This document shows, in pieces, positions 1-7,807 of a stretch of 64,000 nt of DNA (its first letter is position 1; every line of letters begins with the position of its first letter). Location: positions 383,001-447,000 of the forward strand of contig NZ_CP029761.1 of the NCBI RefSeq assembly GCF_006874585.1, written 5' to 3'. The translations under genes were made by a program, and so were the position numbers. This DNA comes from Sphingomonas sp. IC081 (lineage in GTDB: Bacteria; Pseudomonadota; Alphaproteobacteria; Sphingomonadales; Sphingomonadaceae). Under the pieces are notes generated by a model, which did not search any database, was not told where the DNA came from, and worked only from the letters and a program-made list of their open reading frames with translations.

Positions 1-113
1 ACGGGCTCGCGCAGGCCATCGTGCAGGGCACCGGCGATAGCGGGGCGGTGCGCGTTACCGTCTCGGGCGCGGGGCTGGCCAGCGCGGCCATCGACCTCAG
101 CTTCCATTCCTGA
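1..113 (+). CDS. C-terminal end of a probable GH2 beta-galactosidase (partial)
   Basis: Only the last 36 codons of this frame are inside the window, ending in TGA at 111-113. The tail (GLAQAIVQGTGDSGAV followed by TVSGAGLASAAIDLSF) resembles the Ig-like C-terminal domain of GH2 beta-galactosidases, which usually ends with an AQAIV...G...V.V...GL motif. The stop is 15 bases before the preferred start of the GH53 galactanase, so the two are probably co-transcribed. A beta-galactosidase would degrade the galacto-oligosaccharides that the galactanase releases. The family call rests on a short tail and on context only. Confidence 0.35.
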   Translation, partial: GLAQAIVQGTGDSGAVRVTVSGAGLASAAIDLSFHS

Positions 114-127
114 AGGACATGCATTCC

Positions 128-1243
128 ATGAAAGCCATCCGCGCCGCGCTTGCGGCTGCCACCCTGTTGTCGGCTGCTCAGGCCCCTGCGGCTGAAAAGG
201 CGGCCGACAAGCTCTACCTCGGCGCCGACCTGTCGTTCGCCAACGAGATGGAGGACTGCGGCGCGGTCTTCCGCGAGAAGGGCAAGCCGGTCGATCCCTT
301 CGTGCTGCTGAAGCAGAAGGGCGGCAACATCATGCGCGTGCGCATCTGGAACGACCCGGAGTGGACGCACTATTCGAACTACGAGGACGTGCTCAAGACC
401 GTGCGCCGCGCCCATGCGGCGGGCCTCGAAGTGCTGCTGGACTTCCACTATTCGGACGACTGGGCTGACGGCGACAAGCAGATCGTCCCCAAGGCCTGGG
501 CGGGCATGACCACCGAGCAGCAAATCGCCGCGGTGCATGACTACACGCGCGAGGTGCTGGCCAGGCTCGATGCGGCGGGCCAGCTGCCCGAACTGGTGCA
601 GGTCGGCAACGAGACCAATCCCGAGGTCATGGGCGGGGTCAAGGCCAGGGCGATCGACTGGAAGCGCAATGCCAGCCTGCTGAACGCGGGTGTTGCCGCC
701 GTGCGCGAGACATCGAAGGCCACCGGCAAGCCGATCAAGGTCATGCTTCACATCGCCCAGCCCGAGAACGTGCTGCCCTGGTTCGACGATGCCACGGCGG
801 CGGGCGTGCTCGATTACGACATCATCGGCATCAGCTATTATTCGAAGTGGTCGACCTACAACCTGTCGGGCCTCGCCAAGGTGATTGCGGCCGCGCACCA
901 GCGCTACGGCGCCGATGTCATGGTGGTGGAGACCGCCTATCCCTTCACCGAGGAAAGCGCCGATGCCTCGACCAACCTGCTGGGCACGGATTCGCTGATC
1001 CCCGGCTATCCGGCGACCCCCAAGGGCCAGCTCAAGTATCTTGAGGACCTGACGCAGACGGTGGTGGATGCGGGCGGCAACGGTGTCGTCTACTGGGCGC
1101 CGGACTGGGTCTCGACCCAGTGCAAGACCCGCTGGGGCACCGGCTCCAACTGGGAAAACGCCGCCTGGTTCGACCTCAAGCGCCACGAAGTGCTGCCGGC
1201 GATGGACTTCCTGTCGAAGTCGTACGCCAAGACGGCAAAGTAA
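128..1243 (+). CDS. Secreted arabinogalactan endo-beta-1,4-galactanase (GH53)
   Basis: GH53 enzymes cut internal beta-1,4-galactosyl bonds of type I (arabino)galactan side chains of pectin. The 371-residue product has an N-terminal signal peptide (basic MKAIRAAL, hydrophobic core, cut near AAEKAAD). GH53 hallmarks follow: GADLSFANEMEDCG, MRVRIWNDPEW, LLDFHYSDDWADGDKQ, the acid/base in QVGNE (Glu162) and the probable nucleophile in VVETAYPFT (Glu268). ATG 128 is preferred over ATG 119 because the AAGGA at 113-117 would leave only one base before 119 but a normal spacer before 128. The gene follows the putative GH2 gene closely, which suggests a galactan-degrading operon whose start lies left of the window. 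Confidence 0.93.
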   Translation: MKAIRAALAAATLLSAAQAPAAEKAADKLYLGADLSFANEMEDCGAVFREKGKPVDPFVLLKQKGGNIMRVRIWNDPEWTHYSNYEDVLKTVRRAHAAGLEVLLDFHYSDDWADGDKQIVPKAWAGMTTEQQIAAVHDYTREVLARLDAAGQLPELVQVGNETNPEVMGGVKARAIDWKRNASLLNAGVAAVRETSKATGKPIKVMLHIAQPENVLPWFDDATAAGVLDYDIIGISYYSKWSTYNLSGLAKVIAAAHQRYGADVMVVETAYPFTEESADASTNLLGTDSLIPGYPATPKGQLKYLEDLTQTVVDAGGNGVVYWAPDWVSTQCKTRWGTGSNWENAAWFDLKRHEVLPAMDFLSKSYAKTAK

Positions 1244-1305
1244 CCAGCCTTCAGGGAGTTAGCCGGGAAGGCCGCCGGGAAGGGGGCAGGCTGATACACG
1301 CAAAA

Positions 1306-1340
1306 ACGGGAAGGGTGTCCCGGGGGACAACCCTTCCCGT
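1306..1340. terminator. Hairpin between convergent genes
   Basis: An 11-bp perfect stem (ACGGGAAGGGT at 1306-1316 with its complement at 1330-1340) lies between the GH53 gene and the convergent outer-membrane protein gene. An A precedes it and a T-containing stretch follows. It probably ends transcription in both directions, although the U-tract is poor. Confidence 0.55.
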
Positions 1341-1379
1341 TCCTGTTGCCTTCCCGTCTCGGTGGCGGGTCGGAAGTGT

Positions 1380-1895
1380 TTAGAAGCGGTAGCCGATGCC
1401 GACCACGCCGGCGTCACGGCCGCCGAAGTTCGATTCGTATTCAGTGCGCTGGTATTCGGCCGAGATGTAGGTCTTCGGCGTCACCGAGTATTCCAGACCG
1501 CCGCCGTAGCGCACGCCTTCCAGCGAGTAGTTGCCGCCGGCCACCGGCTCGAAGCGGGTGTTGGTGTAGCCGACCTTGGCGAAGGCGAGGACCTTCGGGG
1601 TGACCACGTAACCGGCGCGCACCGAGGCGGTGAGATCGCGGCTGACGTCGGTCGCGGCGCTGTCGGTGGTGGCGTCGCCGAGGGTCACTTCGGGGCCGAT
1701 GGTGATGCGGGGGGCAACGCCGATGTCGTAGCCGGCGTTGACGCCGTACGAGAAGCCTTCATCGCCCTGGATCTTGTCGAAACCCATGGTGATTCCGGCG
1801 CGCGGGCCCGTGAAAGGCTCGCCGTCCTGCGCAAAGGCGGGGACCGAAGCCGAAGCAGCGAGAGCGGCGGCAGCCGAAAGAACGATGTACTTCAT
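1380..1895 (-). CDS. Small outer-membrane beta-barrel protein
   Basis: This 171-residue protein has a clear signal peptide (MKYIVLSAAAALAAS, cleavage after AFA) and a mature part made of alternating beta-strand segments such as RAGITMGFDKI, ITIGPEVTLG, LAFAKVGYTNTRF, YGGGLEYSVT and YISAEYQRTEY. It ends in an aromatic residue (GIGYRF), as expected for a BAM substrate. The pattern matches eight-stranded OmpA/Opa-type barrel proteins common in sphingomonads. The start at 1895 is chosen because GAGGA lies at the right distance upstream; two more upstream in-frame starts lack a ribosome site. Specific function is unknown. Confidence 0.75.
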   Translation of the reverse strand: MKYIVLSAAAALAASASVPAFAQDGEPFTGPRAGITMGFDKIQGDEGFSYGVNAGYDIGVAPRITIGPEVTLGDATTDSAATDVSRDLTASVRAGYVVTPKVLAFAKVGYTNTRFEPVAGGNYSLEGVRYGGGLEYSVTPKTYISAEYQRTEYESNFGGRDAGVVGIGYRF

Positions 1896-2488
1896 AAGAT
1901 TCCTCATAATTCCATTATAAATATAGATCCAAAGGGCGGCGTTCATCGGCCAGTAAATCGAGTATTACTCGACCTGCGGTGCTTTGCTTGGTTCGTTTCT
2001 GCCATGTTGCTCGGGCATTTCGGGGGGTGATATGTTTGTCGAGCAACCCCTTGGGATGAATTTGCTATGGTCGTTCAAGGGTGTACTCAAAATTAATGGG
2101 CCGTAATGTCGGCGTTCACAAATGTGACAGCTTCGTCATGGCGCCGGCCGGTTCGTGGCGATTTTGGGGCAGCGGCCGGGCGGGCGGGGTGCTGCGCAGG
2201 CCCTTGTCCGCCCTGCCGGAAGGGCCTGGAATCGCCGTTTCATCGGGTTTTCAGCAGGCCTGCTGCCGCTTGAGCCCAGGATGCGCGGGCTGCGCGTGAT
2301 GGGGCGCCGCAAGGTGATGATTTTGCGCCACAAGGTTACACTTTTGCACAAACCGGCGGCGCTTTTGCCAAGGCAGCAGGCGCGAAAAAAGGGGCGCCGG
2401 GAGGAGTTGGCGCCCCTTTTCGAGGTTACGGCCCGTATGGGCGGGCCGGTTATAGGTCCGCGATGGAGGCGCGGCCCGATCTGGAAGA
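1896..2488. other. Intergenic region between two minus-strand outer-membrane genes
   Basis: About 590 bases without a convincing gene. The part next to 1895 is AT-rich and is the likely promoter zone of the outer-membrane barrel gene. The far side holds the terminator of the TonB receptor gene. Short open frames here have no ribosome site or protein-like composition. Confidence 0.5.
2391..2420 (-). terminator. Rho-independent terminator of the first TonB receptor gene
   Basis: An 8-bp stem (GGGGCGCC at 2391-2398, GGCGCCCC at 2409-2416) is flanked by an A-run on the left and TTTT on the right. On the minus strand it follows the receptor stop by about 70 bases and is followed by six U residues. 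It could also act on the plus strand. Confidence 0.8.
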
Positions 2489-5119
2489 TCAGTACTTGAA
2501 GGTGATGTCCGCCAGATAGCTGCGGCCATACTTCTCGTAGCGGGCGATCTGGTCGGGGTCGTTGTTCCAGTAGAAGCGGGCGACCTGGTTGGTCAGGTTG
2601 TTCGCCTGGAAGCGGACCGAGATGCTCTTGTTGATCGCATAGGACACGCTGGCGCCCAGCGTCGTCTCGGATTCGAGGCGGGTCAGCTGCGAGGCATCCC
2701 AGCCGTAGATCACGGTGAACGGGCTGTGGTGCTTGAGCGCGACGCGGGCGTCGATGCCGTGGCCCGAATACCAGAGATCGAACTCGCCGGTGAACTTGGT
2801 GAGGCCCACCGCCGGGAACGGATTGCTGGCCGGCGCCAGCTCCTTCATGTTCGAATCGACGTAGCTGGCATTGGCGTAGAGGCCGAAGTTGTCGATCCCG
2901 AGGAAGTAGAACGGCGTCTGGATCGTGCCTTCGACACCGGCGACATGGCCGCCCTTGCCGTTGCCCGGCGAGGTGACGGTGTAGGTCTCGCCGCCGATGA
3001 CCTGCTGCGTCTGGGTATAGCCGACGTTGCTCGACACGTCCTTGTAGTAGCCGGCGACGGCGATCATCGCATCCTTGTGGAAGTACCACTCGAGGCTGAG
3101 GTCGCCCTGCGTCGCCATCAGCGGCTTCAGGTAGGGGTTGCCGCCCGAGGCGGTGTTGGTCGGCGGATAGTTGCTGAGCGCGAGGCTGGCGCGCAGCTCG
3201 TCGAGCGGCGGACGCGAGATCACGCGGGCGGCGCCGGCACGCAGCTTGAGCGTGTCGGTCAGGTCGAAGTTGAGGTTGAGGCTGGGCAGCGCGCGGAAGT
3301 ACTTGCTGTTGTCGTTGACCGGCGAATACTCGGTCACGTTCTGCGTGCCGTCCCAGTAGGTGCGGCCCGAGAAGGCGTTCGAGTGGGTCGCCACGTTGAC
3401 GAAGCGCACGCCGAGGTTGCCGGTGAAGAAGGACCCCGCGAAGTCCGACATCAGGTAGCCTTCGAAGTTGTCCTCCTTGACGCGCCAGTACTTCGACTTG
3501 TCCTGCACGGGCGTGCCGATGGTGAGGTACTCGGCGGCCAGCGTCTTGTAGTTGCCCCAGACGAGCGTGGGCACGTCGAAGCCGTGGACGTCGAAGGCGG
3601 TGAGGTACGAGGAATCGATCGTGCCGCTGCCCGAGACCGAGGCGCTGTAGGCATCGTAGCTCTTCACGCGGTTCGAATAGCGCAGGCCCGCGCCGAAGCC
3701 GGTGAAGAAGCCGCTGTCGAGATGGCGGTAGATGTCGACCTGACCGGCGCCGAGGTCGTCCTTGAGGCGCTGCGGGCCGTCATACTGGCCGCCCGAGACG
3801 ACCTGGTTCGAAAGGTCGGCGGTGTTCGCGCTGACCGAGACGCTGGGCACCTGGTTACGGCCGGTGGCGAACGTCGTGCTTTCGGGCCACATGTCGACGT
3901 AGAGCGCGCCCCACGAATTGTCGCGGCGTGCGCGCGAGTACGAGGCGTCGAACTTCACGGTCCAGTCGCCGTCGTCGTACTTGGCGTTGAGGCCGGTGAC
4001 GAAGAGGTTCTTGTCCTCGGTGTACTTGGCGATCGCGTTGGTGACCGACGAGTAGTTGTTCAGCGTCGCGCCGGTGATCGTGTTGCCCGAGAGGGTGTAG
4101 CTGCCGTCCTGGTAGATGTCGCCGGGGGCGCCGATGGTGCCGCCCCAGTCGCCCCAGCCGTTCGAGCGGCCGTACCACTGCTGCGCCTGGTTCTCGTCGA
4201 TCTTCACCTTGGAGTAGAGAACGTCGAGGTTGATGTCCCAGTCGGTGGTCGGCTTCCACTGGATCGCGCCGGTGGTGGACCAGCGGGTTTCCTTGAGAGC
4301 CTTGATCTCGGTCTGCGCGCCCCAGGGGGCGTTGACCGGCTCGCCGTTCAGCGTGGGGGCCGAGGCGCCGTTGACGTCGTAGGTGTTGTAGCCCCAGCCC
4401 TGGAACGAGTTGTAGCCGTTCTTCTGGCGCTGGAAGGTGCCGCCCACGACAACCGCGAGATTGTCGGTCAGGTGGCCGATGTACTGGGCGCTGCCGCGCG
4501 AACCCCAGCCGGAATAGCCCGGAATGTCCTTGCCGCCGTCGTTGTAGAGCGCGCCGGCGCGCACGGTGAGGGCAGGGCCCTGGTAATCGAGCGGGCGCAC
4601 GGTGCGGATGTCGATGGTGGCCGCGACGCCGCCCGAGATCACGTTGGCGGCCTGCGACTTGTAGACGGTCACGCCCGAGACGATTTCGGAGGGGTAGATT
4701 TCCCAGCGGACGTTGCGGTCGGGCTCGGACGAGGCGACCTCGCGGCCGTTGATGAGGCCGAGCACGAGGCGGGGGCCGAGGCCGCGAACGGCCGCCTGAC
4801 TGGCGTTGCCGCGATCGCGCGTGGCGGTGACGCCGGGCAGGCGGGCCAGCGAATCGGCGATGGTGACGTCGGGCAGGGCACCGATGTCCTTCGCGCTGAT
4901 CTGCTCGGTGACGACGGTCTGCGCGCGCTTGGCGTTGAGCGCGTCCCGCAGCGAGGCGCGCAGGCCGGTGACAACGATGGCGTCGTTTTCGGCGGTGCTC
5001 TGGTCGGCTGCTGCAGTGTCGGTCGATTGTGCAAATGCCGGCTGCGAAAGCGCCTGCACGCCAAGTGCGATGGCGAGCGCGCTGGACGCACGGAATGCGG
5101 TGCGAAGCTTCAGGTCCAC
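2489..5119 (-). CDS. TonB-dependent outer-membrane receptor (Xanthomonas/Caulobacter type)
   Basis: A 22-stranded outer-membrane transporter that uses TonB energy to import large substrates, here probably oligosaccharides. The 876-residue product starts at GTG 5119, preceded by GGGAGGG with a short spacer; upstream ATGs are in an untranslated stretch. It has a signal peptide ending AFAQ and the family signature IVVTGLRASLRDALNAKR ... SAKDIGALPDVTIADSLARLPGV. A plug domain spans roughly residues 55-180, followed by a long barrel ending in the aromatic tail DITFKY. The neighbouring galactanase makes galactan fragments a plausible substrate, but the MFS gene upstream appears to belong to the maltose regulon. 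The substrate is therefore undecided. Confidence 0.9.
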   Translation of the reverse strand: MDLKLRTAFRASSALAIALGVQALSQPAFAQSTDTAAADQSTAENDAIVVTGLRASLRDALNAKRAQTVVTEQISAKDIGALPDVTIADSLARLPGVTATRDRGNASQAAVRGLGPRLVLGLINGREVASSEPDRNVRWEIYPSEIVSGVTVYKSQAANVISGGVAATIDIRTVRPLDYQGPALTVRAGALYNDGGKDIPGYSGWGSRGSAQYIGHLTDNLAVVVGGTFQRQKNGYNSFQGWGYNTYDVNGASAPTLNGEPVNAPWGAQTEIKALKETRWSTTGAIQWKPTTDWDINLDVLYSKVKIDENQAQQWYGRSNGWGDWGGTIGAPGDIYQDGSYTLSGNTITGATLNNYSSVTNAIAKYTEDKNLFVTGLNAKYDDGDWTVKFDASYSRARRDNSWGALYVDMWPESTTFATGRNQVPSVSVSANTADLSNQVVSGGQYDGPQRLKDDLGAGQVDIYRHLDSGFFTGFGAGLRYSNRVKSYDAYSASVSGSGTIDSSYLTAFDVHGFDVPTLVWGNYKTLAAEYLTIGTPVQDKSKYWRVKEDNFEGYLMSDFAGSFFTGNLGVRFVNVATHSNAFSGRTYWDGTQNVTEYSPVNDNSKYFRALPSLNLNFDLTDTLKLRAGAARVISRPPLDELRASLALSNYPPTNTASGGNPYLKPLMATQGDLSLEWYFHKDAMIAVAGYYKDVSSNVGYTQTQQVIGGETYTVTSPGNGKGGHVAGVEGTIQTPFYFLGIDNFGLYANASYVDSNMKELAPASNPFPAVGLTKFTGEFDLWYSGHGIDARVALKHHSPFTVIYGWDASQLTRLESETTLGASVSYAINKSISVRFQANNLTNQVARFYWNNDPDQIARYEKYGRSYLADITFKY

Positions 5120-5146
5120 GTATCCCTCCCAATAAGCAGATGTCTT

Positions 5147-5177
5147 ATTTATCGGACAATTATATTTGTCGGACATG
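5147..5177 (-). promoter_or_regulatory. Tandem operator-like sites upstream of the first TonB receptor
   Basis: Two near-identical half-palindromic sites (ATTTATCGGACAA at 5147 and ATTTGTCGGACAT at 5164) lie 17 bases apart, just upstream of the GTG start and its ribosome site. The core TGTCGGACA is almost self-complementary and resembles TTGTCnGACAA-type sites of GntR/FadR-family regulators. The sites differ from the LacI-type motif found further right, so this receptor may be under separate control. Confidence 0.4.
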
Positions 5178-5271
5178 AAAGTCAACGCGCAGCCATCGGA
5201 AGCGCCGGGAATCGCGGTAAATGGCGGATTGCCGAGGGTGTCGGGAAGGGCGCTGTTTTAAGGTAGCGCTA

Positions 5272-6789
5272 TCAGTCTGCCGGGGCCTTGATTCGCAGCG
5301 CAGCGACAGCCGCGACGAGCAGCGTTGCGGCGGCAAAGGCCATCGTCCAGATCGGCTCGTGCGGGAAAAAAGCCTTCATGATCGAGCCCATCACGGTTGC
5401 CACCAGCAGCTGCGGAAGCACCACAAAGACGTTGAAAAGACCCATGTAAATGCCGAGTTTCGCTTGCGGCAGGCTGCTCGCGAGGATGGCGTAGGGCATG
5501 GCGAGAATAGACGCCCAGGCAATGCCGATGCCGATCTCGGCCAGCACCAGCAGGTGGGGGTCGCGCAGCACCAGGAACAGGGCAAAGCCGAGGGCGCCGA
5601 AGGTCAGGCACAGGGCATGGGTGCGGGCCTTGCCGATGCGCCGGGCGAGCCATGGCAGCAGGGCCAGTGCGGCCACGGCGGCGACGCCGTTATAGACGGA
5701 GAAAAGCACGCCCACCCAGTTGCCCGCCTGCTGATAGGCGGCGCTTGCCGGATCGGCCGAGCCGAAGTGGTACTGCGCGACCACCGGGGTCGTGTTGATC
5801 CACATGATGAAAAGCGCGGACCAACTGAAGAACTGCACGAAGGCGAGGCGCTTCATGATCGGCGGCATGCCGGCAAAATCGCCGACGATCCCGGCCAGCA
5901 TCGAGGCGCTGCGGCCCGCGCGGGCGAGCAGGATCGCGGCGATCACCGCAAGCCCGTAGCCCGCGAGCAATCCGCCGAGCAGGTAGACTTCCTTTTCCAG
6001 ATGCCACGCCCAGACCCCCAGCGCCACCGCTGCACCGGCGGCGATCCAGGCGAGGCCGCCAAGCGGGCTGCGCGCGGCAAGCGCCTCGGCGGTGGGGGCG
6101 TGGAAGGGGTCCTCGCCGTCGAAAGCGGCGAGTTCGTGCGGGGCATATTCGCGGGTGCTCAGCACCGTCCACAGCACGGCGGCAAGCAGCGCGGCGCCGC
6201 CCGCCCAGAAGCTGAAGCGCACGGTATCGGGAATGCCGCCGGGGGCGGCGACGTTGCTGACGCCGAGATGGTCGAGGACATAGGGAAACAGCGAGCCGAC
6301 CACCGCGCCCACACCGATGAAGGCGGTCTGCACGGCGTAACCTGCGGTGTGCTGGTCTTTCCGCAGCATGTCGCCGACAAAGGCGCGGAACGGCTCCATC
6401 GAGACGTTGAGGCTGGCGTCCAGCATCCACAGCAGCAGCGCCGCCATGAGGAGGCCAGAGCTTTCCGGCATGACCAGCAGCGCCAGCGTCGCCAGCAGCG
6501 CGCCGCCGAGGAAATAGGGGCGCCGCCGTCCGAGCCGCCCGAGCCACGTTCTGTCGGACAAATGGCCGACCACCGGCTGCACCAGCAGGCCGGTCAGCGG
6601 GGCGGCGATCCACAGCGCGGGAAGATCGTCGATCGCGGAGCCGAGCGACTGGAACACGCGGCTCATGTTGGCGTTCTGGAGCGCAAAACCGATCTGGATG
6701 CCAAAGAAGCCGAAGCTGATGTTCCACAGGCCCGCCCAGCCTTGCCGCGGCTTTTCAGCCCTGATCGCGCCCGAAACCGCCTGATCCAT
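5272..6789 (-). CDS. MFS sugar transporter, MalY/SLC45-like
   Basis: A 505-residue inner-membrane transporter with about 12 hydrophobic segments. The motif GHLSDRTWLGRLGRRRPY between segments 2 and 3 is typical of the glycoside-pentoside-hexuronide/SLC45 branch, which contains plant sucrose carriers and Caulobacter MalY (maltose). ATG 6789 has AAAAGGA upstream; the open frame continues further but without protein-like sequence. An ATACGAATGCCAT site upstream matches a site in front of the LacI/TonB receptor pair, so this is probably the maltose or maltodextrin importer of that regulon. It lies upstream of the first TonB receptor in the same direction, with a 152-base gap that has its own operator-like repeats. 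Confidence 0.8.
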   Translation of the reverse strand: MDQAVSGAIRAEKPRQGWAGLWNISFGFFGIQIGFALQNANMSRVFQSLGSAIDDLPALWIAAPLTGLLVQPVVGHLSDRTWLGRLGRRRPYFLGGALLATLALLVMPESSGLLMAALLLWMLDASLNVSMEPFRAFVGDMLRKDQHTAGYAVQTAFIGVGAVVGSLFPYVLDHLGVSNVAAPGGIPDTVRFSFWAGGAALLAAVLWTVLSTREYAPHELAAFDGEDPFHAPTAEALAARSPLGGLAWIAAGAAVALGVWAWHLEKEVYLLGGLLAGYGLAVIAAILLARAGRSASMLAGIVGDFAGMPPIMKRLAFVQFFSWSALFIMWINTTPVVAQYHFGSADPASAAYQQAGNWVGVLFSVYNGVAAVAALALLPWLARRIGKARTHALCLTFGALGFALFLVLRDPHLLVLAEIGIGIAWASILAMPYAILASSLPQAKLGIYMGLFNVFVVLPQLLVATVMGSIMKAFFPHEPIWTMAFAAATLLVAAVAALRIKAPAD

Positions 6790-6876
6790 CACGTCCTTTT
6801 CCCTGGTTCCGCAAGGCATCGCGGCCCGGCGTTTGTGTGACGCCGGGCCTCGCATGGGGCGCGCGCTTGGGCAAGA

Positions 6877-6892
6877 TGCATACGAATGCCAT
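6877..6892. promoter_or_regulatory. Candidate LacI-family operator upstream of the MFS gene
   Basis: The sequence TGCATACGAATGCCAT lies about 90 bases upstream of the MFS start. Thirteen bases (ATACGAATGCCAT) match the site at 8948-8960 with one difference. The match at both promoters of the sugar locus supports a shared repressor. Confidence 0.5.
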
Positions 6893-6973
6893 GGCGCGGT
6901 GGAGCACGCTTCGGTCGTGGCCGGCGCGTCTTTCGTGACGGCCAGCTTCATGGTCCGTCCGGTTGGCGGACCG

Positions 6974-7399
6974 TCAGGATCCGGCGGGCGCCATGCCCAG
7001 ATAGGCGACCCGTTCGCCGCGCCGGGCCGCGTCGATGGCCGAGTTCATCTGCGGTTCGGCGCCGGCAACGGCCTCGCGGCGGCAATTCCGGATCGCGGGT
7101 TCGGGGTCGTAGGCGAGTTGCGGTTCGGCGGTGTAGATGCGCCGGCACATCTTGGCGCTGCCCATGCGGACCCGGTGAACCATCACGGCCTGGTCGCCGC
7201 TCTGGTCGAGACGGAGATCGGAAATGTCGATGCGGGCGCGATAGGGCGGTTCGCGCAGGGTTCCCTCGAAGCTCAGCCAGGCCGGAAGGCTGCCATAGGG
7301 GCCGCGGACGACGGTCGTGAGTGTTTCTTCCGAAGCCGGCGCTGCGCCGGGCATCAGCACCGCCAGTGCTGCCGAGCATGCAAGCAATCTGAAAGCCAT
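6974..7399 (-). CDS. UrcA family exported protein
   Basis: A 141-residue secreted protein with a signal peptide (MAFRLLACSAALAVL, cut near PAS-EET). The mature region has the UrcA pattern: a conserved R.DISDLRLDQSGDQAVMVHRV stretch, then MCRRIY and a second cysteine in NCRREAV, followed by an acidic/alanine-rich helix. The two cysteines probably form a disulfide. UrcA proteins are widespread in sphingomonads and caulobacters and have no established biochemical role. The start at 7399 is supported by GAGGAG seven bases upstream. Upstream lies an AT-rich promoter region. Confidence 0.65.
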   Translation of the reverse strand: MAFRLLACSAALAVLMPGAAPASEETLTTVVRGPYGSLPAWLSFEGTLREPPYRARIDISDLRLDQSGDQAVMVHRVRMGSAKMCRRIYTAEPQLAYDPEPAIRNCRREAVAGAEPQMNSAIDAARRGERVAYLGMAPAGS

Positions 7400-7560
7400 T
7401 GCGGTTCTCCTCATCTCTCGCATGGAAGCAAGGATGACGCGACCGACCGTCTTCCAGAGACCTGTCTGGAAGAACGTGAATGAAATCATGTCGTTCTGAA
7501 AGGGTTTTGGATTCCGAATCGCGCCGGAACTTCCATTGCTTGGCGATAGCATTGCGGGGT

Positions 7561-7680
7561 AATTATGACAATATTGGTAAAATTGACATGGAGTTTTATT
7601 TGTATAAATTACATTATTTTTGGCAAAAATTTCTCAATTGAATCGTAATTGGTATTTTGTGATTTCCGAATATGTCGATT
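7561..7680. other. AT-rich island in the intergenic region 7400-7807
   Basis: Only 29 of these 120 bases are G or C, whereas the surroundings are about two-thirds G+C. No open frame with a ribosome site is visible. It lies upstream of the urcA-like gene and beyond the end of the lacI-type gene. It could be a promoter or bending region, or the remnant of inserted DNA. Confidence 0.6.
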
Positions 7681-7758
7681 TCTGGAAGTCGTGTCCTCAA
7701 GGTATTGAAGTATCGGCATCATTCTTGGCCGGCGTGCGGTGTCGGTCTGGAAAGGCGT

Positions 7759-7804
7759 GGGGGAGAGGGAGGGGGGAGAGGGAGGGGGAGAGGGAGGGGG
7801 GAGA
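7759..7804 (+). repeat. Polypurine G-rich tandem repeat (about 13-base period)
   Basis: Three to four near-identical units of the type GGGGGAGAGGGAG lie end to end just after the stop codon of the LacI-type gene. The plus strand offers many runs of three or more G and could form a G-quadruplex. On the mRNA strand of the regulator gene it is a C/U-rich tract. Confidence 0.85.
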
Positions 7805-7807
7805 GCT

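Noticed and set aside
2726..5266. An 846-codon plus-strand open frame opposite the first TonB receptor
   Set aside because: It is antisense to a gene with clear family motifs, rich in Arg/Val/Gly from GC-skewed reverse codons, and has no domain or ribosome site. The same holds for the 967-codon frame opposite the second receptor (9073-11976) and the 1027-codon frame opposite pnp (54180-57263).
2489..6789. MFS gene and first TonB receptor as one simple operon
   Set aside because: A 152-base gap with phased operator-like repeats separates them, and the MFS gene has a LacI-type site of its own. Independent control is more likely, although read-through is possible.
7690..7720. Similarity between TTGAAGTATCGGCAT here and TTGAAATATCGACAT in the MITE interior
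   Set aside because: The match is about 20 of 26 bases without terminal repeats or target duplication. It is too short to call a relic of the element.
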